DNA of 64,000 bases from Patagioenas fasciata (lineage: Eukaryota; Chordata; Aves; Columbiformes; Columbidae), in NCBI RefSeq assembly GCF_037038585.1, contig NC_092523.1, positions 29,889,501-29,953,500 on the forward strand, read 5' to 3'. The notes beneath the pieces are model-generated. The model did not search any database. It saw only the letters and a program-made list of their open reading frames with translations, and was not told the DNA's origin. Below, in pieces: positions 13,601 through 28,600 of this stretch. Made by a program: the position numbers and the translations under genes. Every line of letters starts with the position of its first letter. Position 1 is the first letter of the stretch.

Positions 13601-16600
13601 CTTGAGGGCACAGGCATGTATTACAAACAACAAGATTATTCTTATGTTTAGAACTCATGAACAGTAAGAGAACAATTGTATTTCTACAGTGACAACAAAT
13701 TTTCAACATATTCTGTACATTGTTTTACATGTGTTCTGCTCAGACATATGTGCAATCGGTGCATGTCACAGTCAGTTTCTATTGTCCCCTTCCACAGAGG
13801 TGAAGATGCCTCACGCTGAGACAGTGACAGAGCTAAGTACCTCAAGCCAGTCGGTTCTATGGCAAACTCCTCTTGCACTGCCTTCCAAGAAGAAGGATGG
13901 GTGATGGAATACATGCATGCACACAAATAAGCCCCTCAACGTATTACAATAAAGCTGAAGATCAGTAAATCTTTCTTTTTTTGGACACTCGCACAAGTTT
14001 GTCACGCTTGTAGGAGCTTGCAGTGGTATTCCCATTGCCGGGAATACAGTAGAATCTACTGATGATCAGATACCACAACAGTTTCCTAAAGACTACAACA
14101 CAGAGGTCACTGCTGCACTGACATAATATTCACAACATCACAACAGATGTGGGCGGATGAGCACACTGCTGCTCTGCAAACATCTATAACTAAAATAGTC
14201 CTGCAGAAAAATACAGTAGAATACTGACTGTAGTTCCTGCAAAGGGAACACCGTCCTTTTCATTCTTTCAGGTTATAATACAAAGAATCTAAGTGGATAT
14301 TTTGCAGTTCGTTAAATAGATATTTCAAAGATTTCTTTCTGCAAAAGAAAAAAGCAAGCATATCTAGGCAATGTTTTTTCCTCACCTTCATCAGTGTAAA
14401 ATGTAAAGACAATGACTAGACAGGGAGCTATATCATGGAGGTAATGAACAAAATCACTCTGAGCACGAATTTTTTACTCTTGGTGTGACTTCCAGTTAGC
14501 AAGACTTAACCTTCAAAACTGAAATTACTCCTAAAACCCAAAGCTCACCTAGCGTCCTAAGATTACAGCATTTAATACAGCACCACTCATAGCAAAGTAA
14601 AAGAAATGACAGAGCAAATGTATATCTTTAAGATATACTTTTGGTTTGTTGTTTCTTTTAATTTAATTATTTTGGTAAATTTCAAAACAAAAGTAAAAAT
14701 AACTTCAGTGCAGGCAGTAAAATCACAGTAAAAACATCATTGTTAGAGAGCAGCTGGCAGCAGGTTAGTATCTGATTATTCAATGCATTTATATTAATGA
14801 TTTTCAGATTCCCACTGTAAAATGCCCCTGGACAGAAGCTATCTTGTTCAACAAGACATCTTGTTGAAGTTGTCAACAAGGCATCTAGAAAAGAAAGGAC
14901 TTTCATTTGTAACAAAAAGTATTCTGTTAGAATCCCTTTGGCTGGATTGACCCTGTCTTCTTGATAGGATTCAATCATTCACCAGCCAAAATGCAAGGCA
15001 AATGTTTTACACAATGTGCAGAGCCAAATCCCTTAAGCGGAAAGCAAAATTTGTGGCATATTTTGTTACAAAAGTGGCGGGGTCATATGCAGAAAATAAA
15101 AATGTGAACTTTCAGAAATTATTCTCATGAATACTATGACTTTCTGCAACAGCACTGTATATTCTTGAGAAATTACATTTTAGGTAAAAAACAATCCAGA
15201 ACTGTATACCACCTGAAATAAAAAGAGGCAGATGAGCAGGCCAGTTCTACCTCAATTAAGGCAACCCAGTACTAAAACGCACATCTCATTACTGGTTGTA
15301 TCACGCATCTGTTAGTAAAGTTCCTGAGATGGTAAAGTTTCTGACATAACGCTTATTTGCTAGAGTCTAGTTAATGCCAGCCTCAATAATAACAGAAGGT
15401 ACCAAAAGAGTATAAACAAGTACTGTCAGATTAAAAGTCTTCACTCTAACATTAGTCTTCTTCACAAGAAGATTTCTCAGATGAACAGTGCTAATCGAAA
15501 CCCTTGAGGGGATCTTAAAACCTCTGTAACATGAAAGCTTCCTTCAGCACTAGGGGCTCAGAAGTTCAGATAGAGGAATGAAACTTTGGCCAGAGTATAA
15601 TCTGTAAGGCTTTTGCCCTCAGGAGGCTGAGAGACTTGAAAGATCGTAAATGGATGTTCCTCAACATCCAGTTGTCCTGTTCCAGAACTAGGAAACAGAA
15701 AAGTCATACTACACCACATTCTAAACTGTCAAAATTTAAAAGACAAAAGTATTTGCAAGTCCTGCTGAGTTGGTCTTTTTTTCCCCAAGTATTTCATTAA
15801 GCAAAAACATCACACATTTAACATCTCTACCAACTGTAGGCATAGCAGGAAGAACATTATTTAGACCGGTACGGGAAAAGTGATGAAAGATTTCCATGGC
15901 TTCAGGAAAAACAAACAACAAACTCCCTCTGGCATGCAGTCTGCAAAGAACCAGTTCCTGTTCAGCCTGATAGAACTGAAGTTTATACAATTTCTCTACG
16001 TGCTCTCTACTACACTTTCAAAATGCAAGGTATATAGACCATGTCTTTAGAGGCAACAATCGTCAGCTTAAGGCACAAGTGCATTCAGCTTACAGGAAGA
16101 ATACTTGAATGTTCAAAGAGTTCTGCAGGACAGACAGCAGCTTAGCCATGTGCCATATACATTTCATGGCATTTCTTTACAACTGAACTGCAAGAACAAA
16201 TATTAGATAGTAGTCTATTCTGAACCTTGATTAATATATTTGTATAAGGCACGTAATGTGAATCACAATCACAGACTACCCTGTACTGTATCCTGAGTAT
16301 TTATTTTAACTGATTTTGTTGAGAAAGAGTATTATACTTAGTAAACTACAAAAACATCCAATTCTAAACTTGGAAAGATACCTTCATTGTACATCAGCAG
16401 TTAAGTAAAATGGTCTTGTTAAATAACCAGGTTACTGAATCACAGTACTGAAACAAAACGAAGGAGTTCTATTACCTCAAACCCAGCTCTCAGTTACCGA
16501 CAAGTGATGTAAGCTTTCATTAATCCCTAACAGATTTTCTTCTGTGTCAAACTACAGCAAGACCCATGAAATTCACATCCACTATTAACTTCTCCAGTGA

Positions 16601-19600
16601 AAGTGGAATCTTGATGTTATCTTTCATCTCGTTTAAGTTAAACTGTCTAAATTATATTCCTATGGACTTCTTCTGAATTTATTTATTGCGTATTACTTTA
16701 TTATATGACTATTTAAAAATGGCATTCATGATAACAACTTCATTTGATGCTTTGCAAAACATTTAACCTATTTGTGAAGAAATACAGACACTTTCACTTT
16801 CATGTAATAAATTCCTTATGTTTTTCAATAATATTTGCAATGTTATGTGCATTCTCTCTCAAGTTTTCCTGTTCAGAGTACATTTTAAAATGATACAAAA
16901 GTGATTTCATTTGTACATACCTTGATGAATTGAGGTGTAGCTAATCTAACTGTGGCTACAAAGCAAACTTTGTCTTCATATGAAGGCCGATGTGATCGCT
17001 GAATAGTTCCTTCAAAACCATTGTGCGCTGAGTTGGGAACTGAGGGAAGATAGAGAAGAGGTCAACACAGATTACAATATAAACATGGAGGAAAATGGCA
17101 ATAATATTTTAAGAGAAATGGCCCAGTATTTCTCTAATGTGGTTTCCTTCCAACTTAACATACGTTAAGAAAAATGCTACATATAATACATACACATATT
17201 TGCACGGGAACAGTATTGTAGAGTAGTTATGGGAACACAACCATCAAGTAAGTTTCTCAAAGAACTAAAATTATCATCAACGTGATATTATCTGACAAAG
17301 CAGTTTTAAGAAACTAATAACAATTCTAATCCTTCTTGGTAACTACTAAAAATGACTGGAAAACACCCTCTTCAAAAATATTTTTAAAATTTCTCTTTTG
17401 CATCAGGTTTTTCTAACTTTTTCTTTTGAACACTGAGGTCAGAATTTCTCTTCCAGGCTTCCATCACATTCAAATGACACAAGCTGCAGACACACTGAAT
17501 AACAGAACAATCAAATGCACAACAATTATGTACACGAAAGAATCAGGACACCAAGCTGAGGACAAATTCCACTTACTGAATTAGAGATGCATGGAACCAT
17601 AAGGGGCCAAGGATGGACTAGACCTCAAACCAGATTAACTTAATCCTTCATTTCCAGCAGGTATCAATTTAGTTTGTCTTTACTAAGCTTTAATGAGCGT
17701 GACTTTAAAACCCTGTCAGGCTCTTCCAAGCCTAACTGGTTTTAATTCGACCCTAGATTAGGACTTCTGCTGAAGTTTCATCATGCAATTTAAGCTTATA
17801 GCTCCCTGTTCTTTCCATCAGAAGGAAAATAGGTAATTTCCTTCCTCTTTGTCTTATCCCTTCTCCTTCGTTCTTCAGAGTTTATCTTGCCTTGTAAGTT
17901 AGACATTTCAATTTCTGATCACTTTCACTCCTCTACTCTGAACTCTATCCAACTGCTCTACTCATGACAAATAGTGTCAAAAACTGGATGAGGACATATG
18001 TGTGCTAACAAGTGCAAGGAGATTATTTCATGTGATTCGGATTATATTTTAGAAAAGCTTCTGCATTTTCACAATTTGGTGACTGGTCACAGTGATCTGG
18101 TCACGTCCAGTTCAAATTCCACAGCAACCCCTTTTTCTAAAGGACCGCTACGCAGCTGACTGTAACCTTTTCCCCTGTTCACACCATTTGTTATTACTAA
18201 ATTTAGTACCTTGCATTTGTTCTCAGTCGTTATCTTTTTTTTTTTCCTTCTAACATTTTCATAACATTAAAGAAAATACTGATCAAATCCAGAAGCTGTC
18301 CATTAAAACTCCATTTTGAATAATGGGTAACATGGGTAACCTTTCCAACCAGTTTATGCAGCTACTTTCCAGCAATTTCAATTAACATCTGCTTCCTTTA
18401 CATGTTTATGAGAACAGAATATGATAACTGTCAAAAGCATACTAAAACAGTTCATCATTTATTTGTGCTTTGTCCTCTTTATTCACACAACGTGTTACTC
18501 TTTGATAGAAGAAACTGAATTGATTTGATGCTATTTCTATCTGAAAAATCCAAAGTGGTTGCTATTCAATTCCTTGCTAGCTTCCTGAAGCTCACAGAGT
18601 TTAATTATTTGTCCTGGAATATTTCCCTATATCAAATGAAATCAATAGGTCTGCAGTTTCCCAACTCCTCATCATTCTAAGACCAGGACCATATTTGGCC
18701 TCTTCAGGCCTGTTTCTTGTCTTTTCTATACTACATAGAGGCATTTGGCAGTAAAACACAACCTCTCCTCATTTTGTGAGAAAAATACTGACATCACATA
18801 AAAGAAACCAGGCTTACTTACAATATACCATTTTTGGTAATATTTTTGCAAGTAATCTTTATGAACATCTACTACTGACCATGGTGCACAACCCATTTGC
18901 CTGGCTGACCAAATAAACATGCCTCTCAAGTATATAGTCAGCATGGGCTGGCCAAATAGATTAGAAATGTAGTACAGAGGAATAATATTAGTATGTAACT
19001 AATAAAAATTACTTCAATGGAAGGGAGAAGGAACTCAGTGCAGAAAACTGTAATGGCCTATCTGCCCAGAGTGATAACTCCTGTCTGTTGAAGCACAGAA
19101 CTGAAACTGGGAGGGGAAACCTATGGTCTCTTTCCCAGCTCACTGCGTAATGAGAACTGAGGGTACTCAGTGCCATTGATCTTCAAGTTACTTAGTCACC
19201 TCCTTCAGTATGGATTCTGTTTAACTAAATTCATGCTCTTTGTTTTAAAGTGTTTGTTTAAATTTATCTTACATTCTTTTAAAAATTGTTTTACAAGATG
19301 CTAGTTTTCTTTAATTGAAAGCATTAGACATAATTACTACATTTTGCATTTGAATGCATCGACCAGGAATAGCTGATCAGCAGTTTTTCTTATTTTTCAT
19401 TGAAGTGATATAGAAGTAATAAAAATCCTGCTTCAAGCTCTTCTTTTGAAAAATTGATTTTAGTTCATCATTAAGTTTTGCATAAGGATCCCAAGCCTGT
19501 TCAGCTGTGTATTCCACTCTAACATTGCTGAACTTACTTACCATTATTCAAACACTTGAAATTTCCTATAAATTTTACATATTCATATGTAGGTTGCTCT

Positions 19601-22600
19601 TTTGGATCTATTGTCCCTCGCAGCATATGGCAACAGAATTCTAGTTGATTTTTTGCTGTGAAAAGAATAAACAAATTAAAAGGCTACACACACTTGATGA
19701 AGCACACAGGCAACATGAAACAGAAATCAGGAACAAATGAGTTGCACACTTGCTGAGGTACTGTAAATGATGTGATTAGAAATGGCTATAACCTCTGCTT
19801 TTAATCAGCATGATCCTCACTAACCTTTAGAAAAGGAGAACTCCTAGAATTTGTGTATGAAGGGCCTGAATGCTAATGACACAGAAAACCCCTGAAAACT
19901 AGAGTTATTTTTAAAGAAGCAGCTGCTGTTTACTAAAGCATGCATTTTCAAAACCCATTAGGATGCTGTGTTTTTATTCTTGCCAACCATTACAACTGTC
20001 TAAATAAAAGCTATATAAACAAGACAAACATTTCTAACACATGTGAAAGTTATAGAGTGAAATGCAAGGTAACAAGGAAAATTTTACTCTTCAGGGTGGG
20101 AGGGGTGGGGGCAGAACCATCACAAAAAAGTGCTTCTATTCTTCAGGGCTCAAGCATATGTTTCTGCTTAAACAACACTGGAAGAAAAGAACTGATCTCA
20201 TGTGATACAAAGCAGATTATTTTTAACACAACTACCATACTGGTTTCATCTGGGATATAACTAATTTCCTTCATAGTAGCTCACACCGTCCTGTGTTTTG
20301 GATTTGTGACTAGAACAGCACTGACAACACAGGGATGTTCTAGCTATTGCTAAGCAGCACTTATACGGTGCAAAGGCCTCTTCTGTTCCTCATACTGCCC
20401 TGCTAGCAAGTAGGCTGGCGGCACACAAGAAGCTGGGACAGTTGACCTAAGGGATATGCCACAGTGTGACACCATGGTCAGCAATAAAAGCTGAGTTTAC
20501 TCACAATAACTACTTACATTTTAAGTATTCTGGTGTCAATGAATCACTTTCCAGCAGATGAGACGACAACATTTTATAAATTTCTGAATGTTCCCCCTCT
20601 GGGATAAAATTAAATACACTCTGATCCACAAGGTCAGACTGAAAGAAAAATGTTTAATAAGCATTAAAATATGCAAGACGTACAATGTCACAAAGCCTAC
20701 TACTATTTTAATGCAAAACAATTCTTCACAGTTAGAAGAACACTACTGACTCAACAAAGCCACCTACTGGAATACACACGAGGATTTTGCAATAAAAACA
20801 TCTCACTTTGATCAGTTTTAATTTTGACACCATGAACCATTTCGTGAGGAACACCATGAATGCCGCAGATACACTAAAGTACACATTAAAGTACAATGGA
20901 GCTTATATTAACTTCCCTGGGATGCAACAATTCTAAGTAAAGGAGCATTTTAATTCAAAATTATAGTGTGTTGTTCTAGGACACTGTAAACTCTCAGTGG
21001 CATTCAATACATTGAAACCATATTTCGGAACAAAGACAGTCCTACATCATATATGTTTTGATGTTACTAATAATTACATCCAATTGCAATTGATTTTATG
21101 AATAAATTCTATAATAAGTTCCACAACTATGTACACAAACTGGGAACAATAGAGATGAACGCAATAAAATTGAATAACTGATTATATGCATAAATGCATT
21201 TGATTAAGTACTCAGAAAGGAGGTATCATAAAAGATATGTTTACAGTACATAAATCACACCTAAAAACACAGCATAAATGTGTCTTTGAGAACCCACTAA
21301 ATTCTACTTTTTTAAAACAACCACAACTACCTGTACATTTTTCAAAATTCTCAAGATGGTATCATGCATACCTTAGCGGAATTTGTGTTTTGCAGAATCA
21401 TTTTTAAATATGCCACTCAAAGTTTTAAAAAATACTCTTATCACAGTAAGGTATCTAGCCTGTAAGAATAACTTGTCCCTCTCTAAGAAACAGCTCATTG
21501 TTTCACTCATGAATTGTTTGCATTTTTGAGTACTAATTTGCTGCATTTCAAAAAAGCATTATTCAGAGGTAACTTTAAAAATTACTTTTACTAGTGACCA
21601 ATGCCACCAAGATTGAAGATGAATTCATGTGATAAAACCCAAAGTATATACCTAGAAGAACCAGCAGAAATATATTTCTTATAAGACGACTTTCACAAGA
21701 GAAAAGTAAAAAAGTAGTTTAAAAAAATTCCAAGGATATAGCTCTTTAGCAATACTCTTCTGACTCATGCAGAGGCTATGATAAGTGTGAATTCTAAAGG
21801 GTCTCCTGCAGTAAACCTGTTATTTCAGTTAAGTAGAAGAGAAACTGATGCTAGGCTGGCATCTCATAATCCCGCCTCACAGAGTGCTGACTACATTCTG
21901 TATTTCTCCAAAAGAAATGTTTAATACAGGAGGCAGACCAGTAGCACAGAACTGTGCTGAAGAAAAGCAGAAGCATTATAACAAAGCATACATCTGTTCT
22001 ATAAGGCAAAAAAGCCTAACGATTAATCAGTACTCATAGTAGAACACCATCCACAGACAAACTGATATGTTATTGAAAGTAATTTGTACTTACTGGCAAA
22101 TGTTCAAGTAAGGGAGTTATACTTTCAGACACATATATTATGTTTCCATCTGTCATAATTGCTAAAAAAAAACCATCAAGAGCCTGAAATTAAACATAAT
22201 AGGCAGTTAAACAGAGACAGAAAATATTAAAAATGTTATGCTATATTCAACATAGAAAATAATTTAGACCAATTACAGTTTAGTTTAATATAAAAATGAG
22301 AATGTCTTTCGCTACTAGAACTTCTTAGCCTTGCTTTTACACCATGAGCATTACAGTTCTCAAACTGATCTGTTCTCAAATAATCTGTGGTTTCAGAAGA
22401 AAGACTTTAGTCAGTATAGAGCTAGCCACTGTTGCCCCCATCTCCCAATTTGCCTGCCTGTTATTTTCAATTTCATCATCATTTTAAACATCCAAAAACT
22501 CAGAAAAATGAGATAGAGACAAAAATAAAGAGGGGGAAAAAAGAAGAGAAGACCAAGTAAAACAGGTGGTGAAATCAATGCATTTCAGTATTTAATACTT

Positions 22601-25600
22601 CAGTATTCCCAGTCTCAATAAAAGAAACTCATAGCAATATTTTACTGAGACTTGAAAACTGTGAGATACAGTTCTGACTGCCATATTTTCTACTTAACTC
22701 AAACTTGTTTCCACTGAACATAACGTGATTACTTTATACTTGAGCATTACCAAAGATAGAAGCATGACAGAACTGTATTTCTCAATAGGAAATTTCAAAG
22801 TTCATGTCTTTGAAAAGCATTCTTATATTGTTCTAGCTTTATAGTCACTAGTTGCAGACATATCTTGTAGAAGGACTTGTGAAACACCAGAAACAGCTAC
22901 AAAAACTCCTCCAAACCAGAAACAACTACTTCACTAACTTCTTGGAAAAAAAATATGCATATTCACCAGAAAGGACTAATGAAAAATTTTTAAGTACAAA
23001 AAACGAGAAATTTTTACTTTTTAAGTCTCTGCCTCAAAGAACAGGTTTAGCTACAGACTAAAAAGAAAATGCGCTTGTTCATTTACTTCAATATTTTCCA
23101 TTCAACTATTATTAGAAATTGTTTCACTAACAAGATACAAACTACTTATTCTTATTTCTAAGGAAAAAACAGATTATACTCAAAGTTTATTGCTAAAATA
23201 GTAACTCAACTACTCATGTAATCTTCTTCAGCAAAGTAATGCTCACACACCACTTTTGGAAAGTGTAACGTGCAAACAAATTAAAAACTATTGCTCACAA
23301 GCTACATGGGTGTGTTGAGCCTCTTTTCTAATTAAGATTTTAATTTATGTACAACAATTCTTTGTTTGATTAGTACCTTCCTTAATAATTTAAAATATCC
23401 ACTTTGACAGTAAATATTTTATTTCATGGACTTGCTTTGTTATAATGTTTTATGTAATTGAAAATGCAGTTAAAAGAACTATTTTGCATTACTCTGTATG
23501 CATAGGAATTTTGAGTGTTTACCTTCATGAAAATGTATAGTTAAGATATGAAAACAAAAAATTATATCATCAAACTGAAAAAAATTATCATGGAACGAGT
23601 GCCCATGAGAAAATAGTCTATTCCCAGAAAACCAGAAATAATATACCTCTAACATTAACTGTGTGAACTCTTCATTACTAAGGAATGTCGGCTTCCAGTC
23701 CTGTCGAATCTCACTGGCATCTGATTGTGCAGTAATTTCTACAATCAAATATAAATACAATATAAGGATTCACACTTGCAAAAGCCATTGTTTTCCCACT
23801 AAGTTACACATACACAGTTGGAAATAGCAGACTGTTCTCCATTCTTCTATGTTGTTCATTCATTACATATAGATGTTGCTCCTTAAAAAGAAAATAAATG
23901 CCTTCTCTCTTATGTCATAGTGAGATTTGCCTTCTCTTTCCTTCTACCACTTTGTGCTACAGTCCTGCCAGACTTCAGGGTAATGCTGAAGTTAACGACA
24001 GTAAGTAATGGATTTTGACAATGGAAAACTACTCTTCCCTCTGAGACTATAACGTATTACTGAGAGTGTTGTTATTCAAAATTTAGAAAGCCAAAATTCC
24101 TCAACAGTTTAGGTCATTAAAATGGCTAATCCTCAAGTATCTTGCCCAATCCTGGTCATTCTAACCTTTGCACTAAAAATTGTCACTGTCCTTTCTCCCC
24201 ACCCTTTTCTGTAAAGAAATAAGACCACATTAAAAAAATAGTAGGTTTGCAATAAAGACTATTAGGAGCTGCATGACAGACTCCAGTGCAGAATTACTGT
24301 CTGATTCGTACACAGAGACGAATTTTGAGCAGATGTCCCTGTAGAACTTATGAGAAATATATAGAATAAATTCCCACACATGGGTGAAACCACGGCTGCT
24401 AAGCAGACCTCTGGCTCTGAAAGCTGATGCTTCCTTATCAACTGGTAACTGAAACAAGAAGCAAGACCACGTGGTATTGAGTTTTGATGAGTTACAAGGG
24501 CATTACAGAAGTACTGGTTGCAAGAACAACCTTGAACAAGTAATCGTGAATCAAGCATTACGATGAACGGAAAGAACCAAACCATGTCTTTAAGGCTTTT
24601 TGTTTTCTAAAGGAGAAGTCTGTACAAAGGCCATAAGATAGATTGTTAGTTCAGATGGCTCCAAGAGCACAGAAAACCTGGAATTGACTTAAATAAACTT
24701 TGTTTCTAAGACCGAAGGGAAAAAACTTTACGAAACAGCATTAGACTTAACTAAAAGAAGAGTAAACAGCAGTAACGTCACACAAGAAACTGCCAAGAAG
24801 TGGAGACCTGCATGGAGAGAGGAAAAAAAAAAGACTAGAATTTCCAATGATCACATCTCACAAAAAGACCTAAATTGATCACACTTTTGCTATCCGTTTT
24901 GAAATGGTATCATAAAGCAATAAGAGCGGGCTGGAGAATAAGGATAACTTAAGTATAAGCCCAAGCCTAACTTTTCAGAACAAACATTGAGAACTGAATT
25001 GGAAGTCAAAGGACACAGAAATGAAAAGCTCTGGCACCAAAGTGGAGGCAAAATTCAAGGAACTTAATGTATTTAGAATCATAGAATGTCCTGAGTTGGA
25101 AGGGACCCACAAGTATCATCGAGTCCAAATCTTGTCCCCGCATATGACAACTTCAAAATTCAAATCATTTAGTCCACAGGACACATATAATCTCCATTTT
25201 AGAACTGGAAAAGCCTGATTCATTGGCTCATTCTGGTCCACATAACCATACTACTTCAGAATGAAAAACCAAAAAGGTCAGTCTGGCTTCTACAGCAGAA
25301 ATTATCTCTACTAAAGAATAGCTGAAGTTTATGCCTTTAATGAACCATTCTGAATTATGTTACCACAAGCATGGTTGTTCTCTTACATTCCCCCTAACTA
25401 AAACAAGTATGGTATCGAAAAACAGAGCCAAAGAAACAGGGAAAAAACTTGTTTCACTTGGATACTTCAAAGAAATGCTTAAAAATTATAGCAGAAGGTT
25501 GCATTCAAAGATAAATGACACCAAGGTCATGTTCTGGAACTAGAAAACAGACAAAGCAGCACAACCTAGATTGCACGTTACACTCATTAAGCCTTCAAAT

Positions 25601-28600
25601 CATTGATCTAAAGCAACTCTGCATCAGCACCAAGCATCCTCTAAAGAAATCGCCAGCAGGGCCAGGATCTGTAGCATCTTTCATCTGTGGGCTGTAGGAA
25701 TAGCTGTCTACTAGTTGTAATTATAAACAGTGCAATTCTTCAGTATTTCACCATTAAAAAAAACTCTTGTTCACAAATTCAAAGGAAGATGACAGGCAAT
25801 ATTAGCAACTGAGACACTGTCAGTAATATAATTCCAGTCTGCTAACCCTGCTGTTTTTTCCCAAGAAGAAACAGAATCCACACTGGCCAAACAGCAGCTC
25901 AGATAGTTCATCTGGAGCTGCTGCCAGAGTACCAAGCCTGGCCAATGTGGAAATGGTCCAGAAAGAATCAGAAGCATTGCAGTTAATCAAAACCTGGTGG
26001 CTGAACACAGTAGGATTTTCAACAATAAAGCAGATAATCATTGCTGAACAATTCATTTATTGCTGGGGTCACTCTGCTTTATGGTAACAAACAGATCCAA
26101 GCACCTCAGGAGGCAAAGCATGCTTCTGACCTTCGCCAATATTTTGTTCAAAACATTTTAATGTAAACCAGTGCAGAACAACACTAGTGAGCACTGGCAG
26201 TCAGAGATTTAGGGACCTTAACATGATACAAGCTGCACTCTGACCCATCAGGTGACGGACAAAAGACCATGCCCTAAAAGGTACCCATCTCCACAGCTGC
26301 TTTTTCCCACTTTATACTAAAGAAAATAGAAGTAATTTTAAGAATAATCTGAGAAAGCACTTTGAAGGAAAAAAGTATGACTGGTGCTGCTGGCTGGTTG
26401 ACACATGTTCATTCTACACTGTATATTTAATTATAGGAATCATCAATACAAGATAAAGTGATTTTGAAACAGAACAAATTTTCATTAAGACCTCAGAACC
26501 TACAGAACTGATTTTTACAGAAAAAGAGCCTTCCATACTGTTTTTGTTATGAGACAAACGAGTCTAAGAGAATTAAAAGAGCATAATCAGCATTTAATTG
26601 GAAAAACAAACCCCAAATCTGTGAATTCTTGCACAAATGATTCTCCTTCCCTTTCCATTTTAATTGCTATGTTTACCTTTTAACAGCACTTTTCGACACA
26701 CATTTAGTGCTATTTGAACCATGACACTAATGGAAGAGATGTGCTAGGGTATGCAAAATTATTTATCATACCGTAAGATACCTTAAATTGACACACATAC
26801 TGCTGATAAATACATATATACCCATCCACTTAATAGCTTAACTTATTTTATTCTATAACCTAAGAGTTGTTTCTTTCGTCCCTAGTGCTTTCTAGTTAGC
26901 ATGCATGGTCAGAATTACTTGGGGAAACAGGCTGACTAGTGAAAGAGCTCATTTTCTTGAATTTTTAATCTTGTTTTTGGCAGTGTAAACCACAAGGTGC
27001 CATATTAAGAACAAGTGTAGGAGCAGGAACAGGGAAATTTTATATACAGAAACATCTAACAGCCATAAATAAGTGTACACTTAGTGGAAGAGATTTTTCG
27101 TGGCAGAAATAACGATCTGTAATGAACTTCAGTACAACATAGCTGGGTATGTTCCACCATCAGCTGGTGCAAACAACCAGAGAAAAAAAACATACCAAGG
27201 ATGTTCAAAAACATTCATCATTTTGCCATTTCACAGGATGGTTTACAAAACAACAAACACACACCCATTCGCTTATACATCAGTGGATAAGTCTTGAAAA
27301 TTAGTTCAGCTAAATATATTTTCAGATTTTTCTGGGGATTTTTTTCCAGCTAAAAGGAAAACAGAAAAAGCCCATGGTCCTGGTCAGCACGCCACTCTCA
27401 AACAACCTACCCAGTAACACTTGCTGCAGACCACAATACCCTATTGCTTTATAATTTTTGCTAAAGCAGCCAGTTGTGTAAATGCTTGACGTGAAGAGAG
27501 GGAGCATTAAGTTCCCTTGACTAGCTTTTTCAGGGATTTATCTTGCTTTATGTGGAACTTGGAGAGAAGAACCCACTGTTCAAACCAGTCTTATCTAAAG
27601 ATCAAAATAAGTACTTCCAGTAAGTACTTTCCACTGAAATGGATCAGCAGAGCTTTCTGTGAAGTAAAACTTCGACAACTTGCATCTTATGAAGCAACTA
27701 TATTCTGGAGGTCTGTCCACAACAAAAAAACTTAACGGTTATTTCAAAAATAAATGCTTCTCTTTATAAAACAGACTTCTTTGACAACTATGGAACAAAA
27801 AAATATTAGTACTGGCAAATTACTAGTACTATTAGTACTTGCAAAACACTAGCAAAACCAGTTATATCTCTGCTATCTAAATTAGGACCTTAAGAGTATC
27901 TTTTATTGGGAACTCTGCATTCTTTGATAATTTCCTTAAAGGAGCTGCAAAACTGTTAATGTTTTATGTACTAAGTGGATATCATTAAAATAATTAAGAG
28001 CTTACAAACTTTTTTATTATTATTACAAAGAATTACCTTTGTGCTTCCGTAAAAAGTCAATGCTCTTCTGCAGTACAGTCGATTTATCCATCTTTCGAGC
28101 ATTACCTGGAAGCATGGAACCCAGCTCTTTGATAAGAACATTAAACTGATCTCGACGTTTCTTTTCGGACTTGTTTCTAGACACTCTGAAAAACAAAGCA
28201 AAAAATGTTTTATAACAACTACGACACCATTGCACAATAAGCTGCCAGGTTCCTGATGCAAATAGCACCTTAAGAATCTTTGCCGTCATAACTGTCACAA
28301 AAACACCTACTCCAAATACCAGACACCGTTTTTGAAGAATGGCTTCCTCCCTCTCATGGATCGTTGCAGCTAAGCCTTTGGAATAAAGCATCCTTTGACA
28401 CAAATAACTGAAACACAGTTATAAATACGCAACATACCTGAATAATGACAGTAAAAGAAATGCTGTTGAATAATACAATTATTTAGAAAAGAATCACATT
28501 TTTATTGCTTAGAAATCTCCTTGGTAAGCCTAAGTATACAAGTATAGGACATGCCTTAGTTTTAAATAATTTTAAAACTTACCTTTTTGCTTTATCTTTG

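Noticed and set aside
28186..28403. Upstream open extension of the bHLH exon frame
   Set aside because: It lies beyond a good TTTCAG acceptor, is unlike CLOCK, and the preceding exon at 28583-28642 joins in the correct phase.
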